DNA from: Diphasiastrum complanatum | Lineage: Eukaryota > Streptophyta > Lycopodiopsida > Lycopodiales > Lycopodiaceae | Assembly (NCBI GenBank): GCA_029204225.1 | Contig: CM055094.1 | Coordinates: forward strand, 71,482,378 to 71,546,377 | Reading direction: 5' to 3' | DNA: 64,000 bases | Shown here: positions 35,101 to 45,137 of the stretch, in pieces | Numbering within the stretch: position 1 is the stretch's first letter | Layout of the letters: each line of letters opens with the position of its first letter | Notes under the pieces: model-generated | Seen by the model: the letters and a program-made list of their open reading frames with translations, nothing else | Database searches by the model: none | Told to the model about the DNA's origin: nothing | Translations under genes and position numbers: made by a program

Positions 35101-36067
35101 CATTATTTTAAGTGGAGGGAACAAGGAAGATATAGAAGATATCAAGAAAGCACTAAAAAAGGAATTTGAAGTGCATGATCTTGGTCTTTTGAGCTATATC
35201 TTAGGAATAGAAGTAATTAGAACTTCTCAAATCACTTTTATTTCACAAGAGAAGTATGCTATTTCTATTCTCAATAGATTTCATATGGTAGATGCAAATC
35301 CTATTGATACACCTATGGAATCACATGTAAAGCTAACTATAAGAGGTAATGAAAGATCCTTCGAGGACATTACTCTCTATAGGAAGCTAATAGGTTCTCT
35401 TATATATCTAACCATCACAAGACCTGATTTATCTTATTGTGTTGGTAGATTAAGCCAATTCATGCAAGATCCTAGCATAGAACATTGGAAACTAGGAAAG
35501 AGGATCTTGAGATACATCTCGGGAACAAAAGATTTTGGCATTGTTTATAGAGGCTCATCACCTAACTTATTTGGTTTTTCAGATTCAGATTTTGCAGGAG
35601 ACCTTATGGATAGAAAATCCATAAATGCACATGCTATTTTCATAGGTGATGGAGCTATCTCATGGATGTCGAAGAAACAAGCAACTATATCACTTTCTTC
35701 TAGTGAGGCCGAGTACAAAGCTTTGACATCATGCACAAAGGAGATGGTGTGGATCAAGAGGATGATTATGGAGCTTCATTTGCTGGATTTTTCAGAGAGT
35801 CCAATCATCTTTTGTGACAACCTTTCAGCCCAAAGTCTAGCAAGCAATCCGGTTTTCCATGCAAGGAGCAAACATATCGAGGTGGCTTACCATTTTGTGA
35901 GAGAACAAGTGTTGGCAAAAGAGATCAAGCTTGAACATGTCCCATCAAAGGAATGTGTGACTGATATCTTTACCAAAGCATTGGGAAAGGACTTATTTTT
36001 CAAGCATAGAACAAGTCTTGGTGTACTTTCTAAATCTATGCTAAAACTAGTTGAAGAGGGAGTGTGA
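32132..36067 (+). CDS. Copia-2 Gag-Pol polyprotein, intact, 1311 residues
   Basis: A single frame encodes the whole element. Gag (about 1-240) contains YSTWKVRMESLLEMNEL and a CCHC knuckle C245-C248-H253-C258. Aspartic protease has WWIDSGATSHM (D306). GAG-pre-integrase/zinc has H439, H444, C473, C476. Integrase has D503, D565, E601 (35 residues between the last two) and the QQNGVAERKNRT signature. Reverse transcriptase (about 825-1070) has LDISNAFLNG (D902) and IYVDD (D989, D990). RNase H has D1151, E1192, D1229 and D1278. Length and order are those of full plant Copia polyproteins. The start is the first ATG of the frame and aligns with the Gag starts of Copia-1 and Copia-3. The last codons run through the polypurine tract and the TGA stop lies in the 3' LTR. 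The products copy element RNA to DNA in cytoplasmic particles and integrate it in the nucleus. Confidence 0.98.
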   Translation: MATNGGYMLESNDRLTSLNYSTWKVRMESLLEMNELMDIVVGVEERPLAPQEQLRYDKRAKKALHMIKMNVTNELIKEVGKCTSSSEAWEALKKVYESKSTSRVLTLRRQIFSCMQKKSESGHAFVLRVKALNDELACINDGINNEELVQVILNGLLDDHANLVQSYAIQKCLPSVGDLQEVLLAEEFRLQARVGASSTSQGGEEEAMFSKGKFKGKGKSNWSKGQDQGEHSTFGKKKDRSKLKCFYCGVKGHFASDCFKKKRDQGEKQTNLTIDEGGDELLSNDAFVMSSCLLTNHGDIDPWWIDSGATSHMTYHKEYFSSLMAFDGDRKVIYTANDGECTIKGIGTIPISLSTNRNIELKDVLLIPSITKNLLSVSQMLDKGFKVEFDGDACLIKKGCSIIAKGKRQGKLFKLDACVVANQVGCMANEQMSIQEVWHKRMGHLNYKALEVIAKKEVVRGLPKSLTCLNHVCEECALSKSHRLPYTRSISRSKMPFSLLHSDIHGVTTISNGGAKMYVTFIDDFSRFCWVYLLKSKDEVFDVFVKFKVAIETQFTTKIKCLRSDNGGEYISNKFKAFCDEHGIKREYTCPRTPQQNGVAERKNRTLCESAKAMRLNANLPKPFWSDALLCANFLCNRWPSVVLEGKTPFEALFGMKPNVKFLRTFGCICYFNITLDDPSSRKGIFVGYSEVSKAYRIYVPSIKKVFTSRDVIFDESNIPKVVSSDDGVVATNVLDDNGVDDTLDVDVEEASSSQIPRRTPRHKVKPSRLTYDGKGKQVVDGSNYAFLTSFDVPSCVDEARQKEEWIQAMDLEFEALMKNNTWRLVELPKGKSAIGCKWIFKVKTNQDGSINKFKARLVAKGYAQEHGIDYEETFAPVAKMVSIRVIISLATLYGWDLWQLDISNAFLNGDLEEEVYMEQPESYVSHSKPNHVCFLQKSLYGLKQAPRSWYARLNSFLLSQNFTMSEYDHSLYFRISANDVTILLIYVDDIILSGGNKEDIEDIKKALKKEFEVHDLGLLSYILGIEVIRTSQITFISQEKYAISILNRFHMVDANPIDTPMESHVKLTIRGNERSFEDITLYRKLIGSLIYLTITRPDLSYCVGRLSQFMQDPSIEHWKLGKRILRYISGTKDFGIVYRGSSPNLFGFSDSDFAGDLMDRKSINAHAIFIGDGAISWMSKKQATISLSSSEAEYKALTSCTKEMVWIKRMIMELHLLDFSESPIIFCDNLSAQSLASNPVFHARSKHIEVAYHFVREQVLAKEIKLEHVPSKECVTDIFTKALGKDLFFKHRTSLGVLSKSMLKLVEEGV
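36053..36062 (+). other. polypurine tract of Copia-2
   Basis: GAAGAGGGAG directly before the 3' LTR, also coding for the last residues of the polyprotein. Confidence 0.9.
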
Positions 36068-36716
36068 AAAATTGTCAACTAGTAGTATTTTCCTAACTTG
36101 AGATTTTGTAGGCCTATGGCCAAATAAAAGTTAGAGATAGGTTCATACATGTATGTAGAGGCCCAAAGTATGTGTACACTACTTTTGAGGTCACATTAAT
36201 TAGAGGAGGTCGAGTGTGGAGCTCTTCTATTGGCTCATAATTTGGTGCATTCCTATTTGACCAAATTTCTAGGTAGATGGGTGAATCCTATTGGACCCCA
36301 ATTTTAGCCTATCATAAGACAAGTGGCCAAGAGGCACTATGGCTGCTATAAATAGCCATCTCCACGAGTATGTACACATCTCATTTTCATTCTATTGAAT
36401 GAATGTTATGCTCTTTGAAGGTCCATCTTCTTCTCTCTCACTTTTTTGTTCATATCTTGCATTCTAGCCACTAGAATTGTGATTTCTTTGTTGCTATGGC
36501 TTCACACGTGTGAAATGCAGGTTGTAGGCTCTGAAGTACGGACAGGGACAGCAAGTTTCTGTTTGTGGAAGCTTATGATCAGATTTTGATGTTTAGTTGA
36601 TGTTTAGTATGCTTAACATCACAATTTCTATCATTTTTTCAATCTAGATGTGCATAACTTCCATGGCCAAGATCTTTATGAAACTTTAGCATCTTTTGGA
36701 TCTGAGTTTTTTCACA
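36063..36716 (+). repeat. 3' LTR of Copia-2
   Basis: 654 bp, identical to 30867-31520. Its first five bases TGTGA supply the stop codon of the polyprotein (36065-36067). Confidence 0.98.
36501..36514. promoter_or_regulatory. 14-bp G-box palindrome in Copia-2 3' LTR
   Basis: TTCACACGTGTGAA, identical to the 5' LTR copy. In this LTR it could also act on flanking DNA. Confidence 0.5.
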
Positions 36717-36721
36717 TAAAG
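36717..36721. repeat. target site duplication of Copia-2, right
   Basis: TAAAG, equal to 30862-30866. Confidence 0.95.
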
Positions 36722-37480
36722 TACCTGTACAAAAGGGTGCAATAGTAAGAGCTACAACTCAATTTATCATAAGCACTATCTTTTTTGTTCTTTTAAAGAA
36801 TCATGACTAGCTAACACATAATCTATCTTTCCAACTTTATAAGAGTTATCCTGCAAGCCTTTTATATTTTTCTCGCTAAGGCAATGAGTAGAACGAATGC
36901 TAGTATGTTGATGTAAGGTAAGATAAAGTCTATACTTGCTAACAAAACATTAAAGAAGAGAGACATTCTCTCATGTCTCTAATGAGCATTGGAGAGAGAG
37001 TGGATTGATTTTTTGAAGTAGTATTTCCTTAAAGGAAGCATGGACATAATCTTTGATTTAACCTTAAAGTAAAGCTAGAAAATAAAACAGAAGTACACAT
37101 GAAGGTGTCATACCATCAATTAAGGCAACAACACTATTTTATAGTTGATGTCATAGTGAGATGGGATAACAAGCTAGAAGCTACATGTGATATCCATCTA
37201 CATTTATCCCATATTAGTAAAATCATCCTTAGAGTGTCACTCCATTGGAAGTTCATCTTTAGGATGCCATGAAATGCTCCAAATGGGATGACAATAAAGA
37301 AAGCTAGGGACCTTATGTTGTAATGTCTCTTCAAGCCTCATTAATCACTTTGAACCCATTTTGGAAAATTGTCTCAATTGTTTATGTCATTTTAAGTGTC
37401 ATGTCCACATTAAATCTGATCTTGGACAAATATCTAGTAAGGAGGTCAATAGGCCTATCTTGACCCATAAATTATTATGG
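36722..37480. other. stretch without recognisable gene
   Basis: Continuation of the sequence that Copia-2 entered. Only short frames; nothing recognised. Confidence 0.4.
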
Positions 37481-37660
37481 CTATGAGGGGTCAAGGCCCT
37501 CGTTCAAACTCAACTTTCGCCCATAGTAGGCTTCGAAGGGAGTCTTCGACTCGACTCTTTTGGTGCTTGAATACTGACTGAGAGAGCTAATTGCAAAAGC
37601 TATGTCTGGCCTAGTACAGATCATGGCGTACATAAGAGATCCTATAATAGAAGCAGGAGA
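37481..37660 (-). pseudogene. chimeric Copia scrap: RT tail joined to integrase tail
   Basis: In one minus-strand frame, the end of a Copia reverse transcriptase (IIGSLMYAMICTRPDIAFA, about 37585-37645) is followed within about 15 residues by an integrase piece (KTPFEAYYGRKLSL, about 37500-37550). In every Copia polyprotein integrase comes before RT, so this order needs a rearrangement or two inserted fragments. A CAG-type trinucleotide run lies just upstream (about 37660-37680). Confidence 0.8.
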
Positions 37661-38844
37661 ACCAGCAGCAGCAGCAGTAGCCACCATGACAAAAAAGCCC
37701 TTCCCCAACTACAACTGGGTCCCCCCCTAATCTGTTGCAGGACCCACTGCAACACATGTAGAATGACGTGGTTTTGCTTGGCACTTGGAAAAGAATGGAT
37801 CTTTAGTCGCTTTTGTAAAACCAAGTGCTTATTCGCCTCAAAATTATTTCACAAAATTGGAGATCTCTTGACGACCTCTACATCCTAGCCCCCTTGAGAG
37901 CCTCTTGTGAGTCCTACTCGCCTTGTCGCCTTGCAGTCTATTTCTGCTCGCTCAGCTTCTTCCCCAAGGCTTCAAATATTTGGAAGTGGAGCTTGCTTCC
38001 ATAAGATAGTGGCCCCCTCTTGTACTTTTAGGATAAAGCTGAACTCTTGCCAGTCTTCTATCATTGTAACGTACCGGGAGGACATAAAGGTCACTCTGTA
38101 GTAAAGTTGGGCCATCATTTCATGATCGTCCTCAAACTATCTGGAGAGCCACATTGGGATTGATCTGAATTGGATCTAAGCCACGATCCCAAAAACATTC
38201 TTGATGCATCCATCAATCTGCAATATTTTGTAGTTTCCCTTATCCACAGATCAACATAGATATAAAACATGTCTTGTCGCCAAGTTCTCTCTCCCCTCAT
38301 AGTTTGGTTGGGATTTTAGTATGACTTGGCTATAAAGACTTATGGGGAGCTAATCACTTTGGAGAGGTTGAAAGGTTTTTTTGTGGTTGTTGGGTACCAA
38401 TTGCATCAGCAATCCTTTAGCAACAAGCTCCAAGAATCGCATGGCCCGAATCCAAGCTCCAGAGGTAGCTCAACTGCTCTAGTTAAGTGGTTGACTCATC
38501 TATAGGTTTGGAGCTAAACCTTTTGCCTTGCTAGCTCATTCATAGATTGAAGGCTTACATGTGCTCAACTATGTTTGCTCCAAAACATTTCTTGGGATAC
38601 CAAAATGAGTCCTTTGAGTCTTCTAGAAGCATTTCTACACTCCCGAATTAGCTTCACAAGATCCTCCCACACTTGAAAGTTGATATTGTCATAAGGGTCT
38701 ACATCTATTAAGCCACAAGTTGTGGACGTGATTCACAATACTTTGGCACGAGCTTTATTCATTGGCCATGTTTATCAAGAAATTGTTGAAATCCTTTTAG
38801 CCCCAAATTAGGCTGTATGTACATCCATCATATGTATCTCTAGA
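37661..38844. other. stretch without confident gene
   Basis: No domain recognised. Frames rich in Leu at 37642-37824 (minus) come from a CAG/CTG repeat. Confidence 0.4.
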
Positions 38845-39045
38845 TTCATTGCAACATACGATTGAAGAATTCTAATTGAAGAATGTTTGACTACTGGATT
38901 GAAAGTCTCAATATAGTAGAAATTTGGGATCTGGGAAAATTCTCTTGCAACAAGTCGAGCTTTTCTTTGATCAATACTTCCATTAGCTTTGTACTTGATC
39001 TTGAATATCCATTTGCAATCAGCTATATTTTTTGCTTGCTAAACA
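38845..39045 (-). pseudogene. Copia reverse transcriptase scrap
   Basis: The minus strand reads DCKWIFKIKYKANGSID, KARLVARE and, after a frame change, IETFNPVVKHSSIRIL, the well known N-terminal RT block. It is broken by at least one frameshift and ends on both sides. Confidence 0.85.
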
Positions 39046-40689
39046 CATAATCCATTCTTTTTGGAAGCGTTTCTCTGGTAAGCTTTATGCACTCAAGATT
39101 AGCCATTCCAACATTGTGTAAATGGAGCTCCTCAGGATTCGAATTGTTTATAAACCTTAAGTAATCTCCCTAACTTTGAGCTTTATTGTTTTGGCACACT
39201 ATAAAGTGAACTTTCCAAGCTCTAGATGCATCGTTTTGACACAATGTACAATGAGCTCCCTTAGCTCTAGATTTTTCAATGTGGAATATCTTGTTGTGAT
39301 CCCCATGAGATAAAGATGTATTTGTGTTGTGCAATCTGGTTCAATTGATGCCTTTTCTTGCACAACAAGTTCTTTGTATTCCTTCCAATGCACACTAAGT
39401 TTGTCCTCAATGAATCTATTGTACGTTGCATCATGGTATCTCGATTCTTGAAAAACTTATATATTATTAAATGTCTTTTATTCTAAGTGGATCCTTGGAG
39501 ACCTTTGGAGCGCCTCTCAAGAACCAACCATTTGCCTTTGGCATTTATCTGATTGTTAACCTTGATACAATGTTTCCTTAATTCTTTGGCCCATCTTACA
39601 TGCATGAAGAAAACACTCTTCAATACATTTCCAACTTGGACCTTTACACCCAATACATTTGTTCCAACAACAAATACGTCTTCCCTTTCATCAAATGATG
39701 AAGCATCCCCTAGTCCCAAGAGCAAATGCTAGAGTCCTTGGAATATAATTACCAATCTAGCCATATGTTTTTTGAAAATTTCACAACTATAGTTGTAGAA
39801 CTTGATAAGCTTTCCACTTGGCACAAGTTAACTCAAAGCCTTATCACAACTTTATAACAAACATTATCAACTTGACATCTAAAGTTGACTAGTCTTTTCA
39901 TCTAATTACCATTTCATATGTCCCCTTATATTCTTCCTTTGAGCACCTAGAGAGGCATGTGTGATGGCCCTTCTTTGTCCTTTTCGGATAACATGTTGAG
40001 CCTTCCAAAAATCAGCTAGGTTCTCTTATATTTTCATGCATTGATCAACCTTGTCCTCTCATCAAGCACCAAGAGAAAGATATGTAGATGCCCCTCTCTT
40101 CTCTTGTGACATATTGAGCTTGGATGGAGTTTTACATTTTTGTGGATAAGTCTCACTGTCTTCCACTAAACTTGTTGGGAGTTTTGGCCTAATTTGATGT
40201 GCACAATGCATGAGATTGATGGTATAATGCATAATAATGCATCTTGAGTGTGGCATCTTAATTAGTGAAACTTGATTGCATCTCCTTATGAATAAGGTGC
40301 AATTGAGCTACTATCCTGTCATACTCTCCTCGAAGACCTCTCGCATAATTATTTCAAGCATTAGTACTATTGGCTAAGCCTGGTGACTATACTAGGATTT
40401 TTGGCGAGGGTTGTGTTACTTCAACATAGCACCAGGTGGATAAAGCATCAGTCAGGCACGAGATCTGTCAACTGAGAGCTCATAGATCTCAAAGTAGCTA
40501 CAGTCTCCACAATCTTGCAGTCTGATCAGGACATCCCTAGGGCATAAATAGTGATAAAATTCAGGGGAATAGAAATAATAACTCAAGATCCCTCTCTGGA
40601 TCAACTGACAGATGTCACCAAATGATGGTAAGAAATCAATATCTATCATAAAGTTCTCCAACTCAACTCTAGGTCAGGTAGCAAAGTAC
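39046..40689. other. degraded sequence without confident gene
   Basis: It contains a 44-bp tandem duplication (AGCTCTAGAT words at about 39215-39275) and a diverged direct repeat at about 39945-40010 and 40062-40125. Minus-strand frames up to 80 residues (39483-39725) show no domain I recognise. Its position between Copia scraps suggests decayed retrotransposon DNA. Confidence 0.35.
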
Positions 40690-41762
40690 AACTGTACTTA
40701 AGGTGTTCTGAGCTTTGCCTTGCACTGATTCAGACTCCTAACATCATTTCCAATTCCAATGATGTCATCAACATATATTGCCATCACAGTGATCTTCGAT
40801 CATGTTCTCCTGAAGAAGATGCTATGATCCATGTTGCACCTCTTGAAGCCCCTGCTTTGAAGAAATATTTCCATTCTTTCATACCACACTCGAGATGCCT
40901 GTCTGAGTTTGTAGAGTGCCTTCTTCAGCTTTCATACTAGATTAATCCCCTGCTCAAATCCTTCAGGCTGCTTCATGTACACGTCCTCGTTTAGATCCGA
41001 ATTCAAGAGCATCGTCTTGACGTCCAACTGGTGGATTTGCATGTCATTTAGTGCTGCTCATGCCAGCAAAATTCTAATCGATCCGATCCTTGCAACCGGT
41101 GCGAATGTTTCATCGAAATCTATTCCCTCTGTCTAAGCACATCCCTTTGCTACTATTCTCGCTTTGTACCTTTTTATCTCTCTATCAACATCAAACTTTA
41201 TTTTGAACACCCATTTGCAGCCTATTGCCTTTCTTCCCTTTGGAAGATGTACTAAGTCCATCATTATGTTGAATGGACTTCATCTCCTCCAGCATCGCTT
41301 GGTACCACATGCCAAAGCTTTTGGAATCTTGTGCTTTTTGAAAATTTGCAGGCTTCATCACATGCTCCTTGCTCATGAAAACCATATCATCAAACATGTG
41401 AGGCATCTTTCTTACCCTGGTAGGTCTTCTCTCTTCTTCATGCTCTGCAGTTGAATGCTCTGGCATGTTCTTTCGAGAGGTCCATCCTCTAGTCCTGAAC
41501 TTGTCCCCATCTTGCTACAGATCTTCACCTATTGTCCTCTCCAATGTGCTCTCTACGTCCATGCCTTCCTACTGTTGAGTAGCCTCGCAGCTGTCAGATA
41601 TCAGAATTGGTTCCTCAGTGACTATTACCACTGAGCTTCCTGAAATCTTTGGTTTGTTGTTTGCCTTATATCCAACATACCCTGCAGAGTCGTCATCGAA
41701 TATAAAATCACTACTGATGATGAAAGCATTTGTGGTTAGATTGTACAGCTTGTACTATAAAG
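40690..41762 (-). pseudogene. Copia pol remnant (integrase tail and RT)
   Basis: The minus strand reads, in order: FIFDDDSAGYVGYK (integrase tail), RRPTRVRKMPHMFDD linker, AMLEEMKSIQHND (RT start), KARIVAKG, GIDFDETFAPVARI, HQLDVKTMLLNSDLNEDVYM (first RT aspartate), KALYKLRQASRVWYERM, and AIYVDDIIGIGND (YVDD). Several in-frame stops are present, for example near 41146, 41053, 40945 and 40800. It belongs to a family different from Copia-2 and is cut on the right by an LTR fragment at 41764. Confidence 0.9.
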
Positions 41763-41763
41763 T

Positions 41764-42251
41764 CCTCAATCCAAGGATCCTATTCTATGCATGCCAATCA
41801 CAAGCAACACAAGGGAACCCAATGGTGGACAAACCAACCCAACCAAACCTAGATCAAACGGATCTAGCCCCCAAGCTATGGATCAATCACTCAGAGAGGA
41901 ATGAAGCATCACACCAGCAGCATCCTGCCATCGGTCATGCTATCAAGCATACACTAGTGAGAACCCCACATGTATACTTATACCCTCCAAGGCCCATGCA
42001 CCACTAGTAGTGCACTATGACACCTCACTGGACACCTCTGCAGCCTATCTGGGGCACGTCATCCAGTTCCCCAATCACTCACTGATAGACCCATACAAAT
42101 CCACCATCAAGTGTTTAGGCCTACAACCATTAATTATTACCATGTACTTATAAGGTCCCCAATTCCCTTATAGCCACAATTAACTTACGGGTTGTTGGTC
42201 TATCGGTCCCTAGCATGGACACGCTACCCGAGACCAGTCATGGGCATGACA
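41764..42251 (-). repeat. 3' LTR piece of another LTR element (family E)
   Basis: On the minus strand it starts TGTCATGCCC directly after a polypurine tract, has a TATAAGTATA-like box near 41975-41985, and ends in GGATCCTTGGATTGAGGA where it meets the Copia remnant. The last 125 bp recur at 42655-42786 and, inverted, at 42801-42901. Confidence 0.7.
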
Positions 42252-42266
42252 TTCTTCCCCCCCTTA
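42252..42266 (-). other. polypurine tract of element E
   Basis: The minus strand TAAGGGGGGGAAGAA lies directly before TGTCATG. The preceding GTTTTGAGGACAGAACTTG resembles the end of many gypsy pol frames. Confidence 0.7.
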
Positions 42267-42619
42267 TTCAAGTTCTGTCCTCAAAACTTAAAACTGGGGA
42301 AGTTCCTTCTTAAGCTTCCTTCCTGTTACTAGGAATCATCATCGTCTGTACGTCCCCTCCCAATGAACAAAATTCTCGGTAACTATACGATTTCATAATC
42401 GTTTAGTTCTTGTATGCAAGATCTTTCTAGGTTCAAGTCAAGACACACCCGATGATTCATCCAACAAGTCCAATCGATCTCCAAATCCAAGATGCTCTCC
42501 TTCATGTAGACTCTTCTTGAGACGGCTTACCTTGAGATCCTTCCGGGAATTCCAATTTGGTAAGCTAAGAAATCGACCTTTTTAAGATCTAACAAGGTCC
42601 TTTATATCAAGGGAAAAAT
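42267..42619 (-). other. short internal remnant of element E
   Basis: About 350 bp between two same-direction LTR pieces. No protein domain is left, so most of the interior is deleted. Confidence 0.5.
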
Positions 42620-42786
42620 TTGTAATGCTAGTCGATACACATTACACTAGAATCCCTCAATCCAAGGATCCTATTCTAAGCATGTCAATCACAAGCAACA
42701 CAAGGGAACCTGATGGTGGACAAACCAACCCAACCAAACCTAGATCGTACGGATCTAGACCCCAAGCTATGGATCAATCACAAAGA
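42620..42786 (-). repeat. second LTR piece of element E, same direction
   Basis: Direct repeat of 41764-41893 extended by ATTCTAGTGTAATGTGTATC and following bases on the minus strand. Confidence 0.75.
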
Positions 42787-42800
42787 GGAGTATGGCATCA

Positions 42801-42901
42801 TCCACCATCAAGTACCCTTGTGTTGCTTGTGATTGGCATGCTTAGAATAGGATCCTTGGATTGAGAGATTCTAGTGTAATGTGTATCGACTAACATTACA
42901 A
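42801..42901 (+). repeat. LTR piece of element E, opposite direction
   Basis: Inverted copy of 42620-42720 with about five mismatches in 101 bp and an 80-bp spacer, so the two can form a long hairpin. Confidence 0.9.
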
Positions 42902-42908
42902 TGAATAT

Positions 42909-44214
42909 TTGAGCAGGAGAAACGGTGATGTTATCCAGTTAAAGCAAGGACACTCTTGTCAGCCATGCTTGATATGCTGGCAGTGTTTCACTTTACATCT
43001 AATGGATGATCGACACCGCTTTTTTTCTTCAGCTAGTAAAAGCTTTTCTGGGTTAAAGGGAAAGAGTTATCCGGAACCGTCTCCTGAGCGTAATAGGGAA
43101 TGGATGAGATGGAAAGAGCAAGCACATAATCTGTCAGCATGATGCTGCTGTTGTTCAAAAGTACTGATGAATCCAGAAGCAACAGAAATACACCTTGCTG
43201 AACATTGCAACCAAAAGAGTGCAGAGTTGCAAAGTATCATCGGCACAATGGCAAGTTCAAACGTGGAAACGACTGAAATCTCGGTATGTAGTCCCTGTTC
43301 TATTGGTTTCAGAAGCTCATTTGCCTTGACTGTACATGAGGCCTTTCAACAGCATAGTTCTCGAATGGCAGCCTCAAAAAATTCCAAGGTTTTGCCACTA
43401 AAATTTGGACTGGCTGAGAAGTTTAATGATAGTCAGAAAAATCCTTCTGAAAGGGATCCTGAGTTCTCTAGATTGGAAAGACCTTTATTCCAGAATGCTG
43501 ATTTTCTTGCAGAAAGATACCGGGAAGGAGGTTCATTAATCTCTTACAATGTTTAAACAAGATCCTCGGATTTTGGTCCTTCTGAGAGCTCTATCATTCG
43601 AACTAAAAGTAACTCCAATAATATACAATTTGAAGGTAACAAGCAGCAGATGTCACCTCAATCAGACAAATCACTCATGTTATATCAACCAAAACTCTTT
43701 ACTTCAGAATTGGTACGCAAGAGTGTTACCCTTCAAACAGAGGAGGAATCATGTTTGCAGAAAGATGTAAGTAGTTTGTTAAAGTTCTCGATGAAACTAT
43801 GGCTGAGCAACGTTTTCCCCCTGTGCAAAACAATCATGGACACTTTTCTGTCTCTTCTGTACAGCACTGTACCTGTTTTTCCTCAAAAAACTCAGAATGT
43901 TCAGCAATACCGCTTGGTTCATCAATGCTGAATTTCCTATAGTAGTTGCTGCAGTCATGTCACCTTCTAAATCATTGGAAGTCTCCCTACATACCAAACA
44001 AGAAATCAGTGGTGCATAGACACATCTGGTTGGTCCAATGGATCTTTCCAAATCACCTCCTTTGAATACAGAATTACACAATCATCCACCTGTTCAACCT
44101 GAAGTCAATGATCGTCCATCAAGCCCAGGGACTGACTTTTGCCCTAACTCTGCCATGAATCTTGATAGTGATGATGAATCAGATAGTCTTGGTGCACTTT
44201 CTGAGCTTGAGTAG
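42909..44214 (+). pseudogene. broken, apparently intronless gene, function unknown
   Basis: A reading frame runs from about 42909 to 43770 with protein-like serine/lysine-rich sequence (SGLKGKSYPEPSPERNREWM; SSDFGPSESSIIRTKSNSNN; QQMSPQSDKSLMLYQPKLF), interrupted by TGA at 43140 and TAA at 43554. It then shifts frame (VLDETMAEQRFPPVQNNHGH, about 43784-43930) and again (FPIVVAAVMSPSKSLEV to the end), with a further TAG at 44017. The C-terminus is acidic, DSDDESDSLGALSELE, and stops at 44214. The even coding look across 1.3 kb with no splice borders suggests either one large exon or a retrocopy. I do not recognise the protein. It lies between the inverted LTR piece and repeat C2. Confidence 0.6.
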
Positions 44215-44502
44215 AGTTGTATTCAATGAATTTTATTGAATGATGCATGACTATTCTTCAATCTATAGGATGTTATTATAGTACGTTCATTTTTCCTCTG
44301 ATAAGAAAATCTCAATACAAAGAAAATCACTTTATCAAGCCTCTTTTTGCATGGCTGCCAGCTCCTATTGACCTTTCTTTATGTCTTTTTTGTTGGCTTT
44401 GTTGCAAATGGTTCTATTTGTGAATTCAAATTTGTCATAGAACATTCGCAACTTTTTAGGCAGCTTTGATTCAGAAGTAATAGTTATAATTCTAAGCTGT
44501 TC

Positions 44503-45137
44503 TGCAGGTTTAAACTGAATTATAGGTTATAAATTTTTGTGAATTCGAGTCCAATCGTCCCCATCTACAGAATCCTGTCCTCTTTCAATTAACTGTGAGC
44601 CTCCATAGGCATCTTCATGAGACTACAATTCTTTTTGTGTTGCGTCATTTATATAATACATTAGAGAAATGCATCAAGCATTTTCAAGATTGAGATTTAT
44701 TTTTAAGCCCCAAGCATGGTATGGTTATCATAGCTAGGTTTTTTTAATAATTTCTGCACAGAAAAGACACTTCATAATGTAGTCAAAAGTAGCTGAAATT
44801 GGCTTCTGATACAGGCTGGAAATGTTCAATTTCAATGGATTTTGTGACGTTTGTACATGTGTGTGCAAAGGGTGACTGAAGAATGTGAAGAATAGGCGTC
44901 ACTTATCTATTTGTGAACAAATAGATGGTTCTGTAGCAAGCAAGTTTGCCAGTGCTACAGAGGAGAGGTTCTGTTATACATAAGTGGATCATTGCTCAAT
45001 TTATCACAAAGAGAATCAGCAATGAAAGTAAACGGTTTTGTTAATAGTCTGCATTGTAAATTATGTAAGTCGCTAGTAGGCCGATCACTGAGTACAAAGA
45101 AAGATTTGGAAAGTTTAAGGAATGAATGGTTGTTTGA
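44503..45137. repeat. repeat C, copy 2
   Basis: Duplicate of 15740-16375, interrupted at 45137 by the truncated end of Copia-3. Confidence 0.85.

Larger units (their letters stand above)
30867..36716 (+). mobile_element. Copia-2, complete young LTR retrotransposon
   Basis: 5850 bp: two 654-bp LTRs that I find identical base for base, TG...CA ends, a Met-tRNA primer-binding site, one open Gag-Pol frame with all catalytic residues, a polypurine tract and a 5-bp target duplication TAAAG. Identical LTRs mean very recent insertion, because both LTRs are copied from one template. It has everything needed to be autonomous. Whether it is transcribed cannot be seen. Confidence 0.98.

Noticed and set aside
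37642-37824. Leu-rich frame as a membrane peptide
   Set aside because: The Leu run is a CAG/CTG repeat read in one frame next to a Copia scrap.
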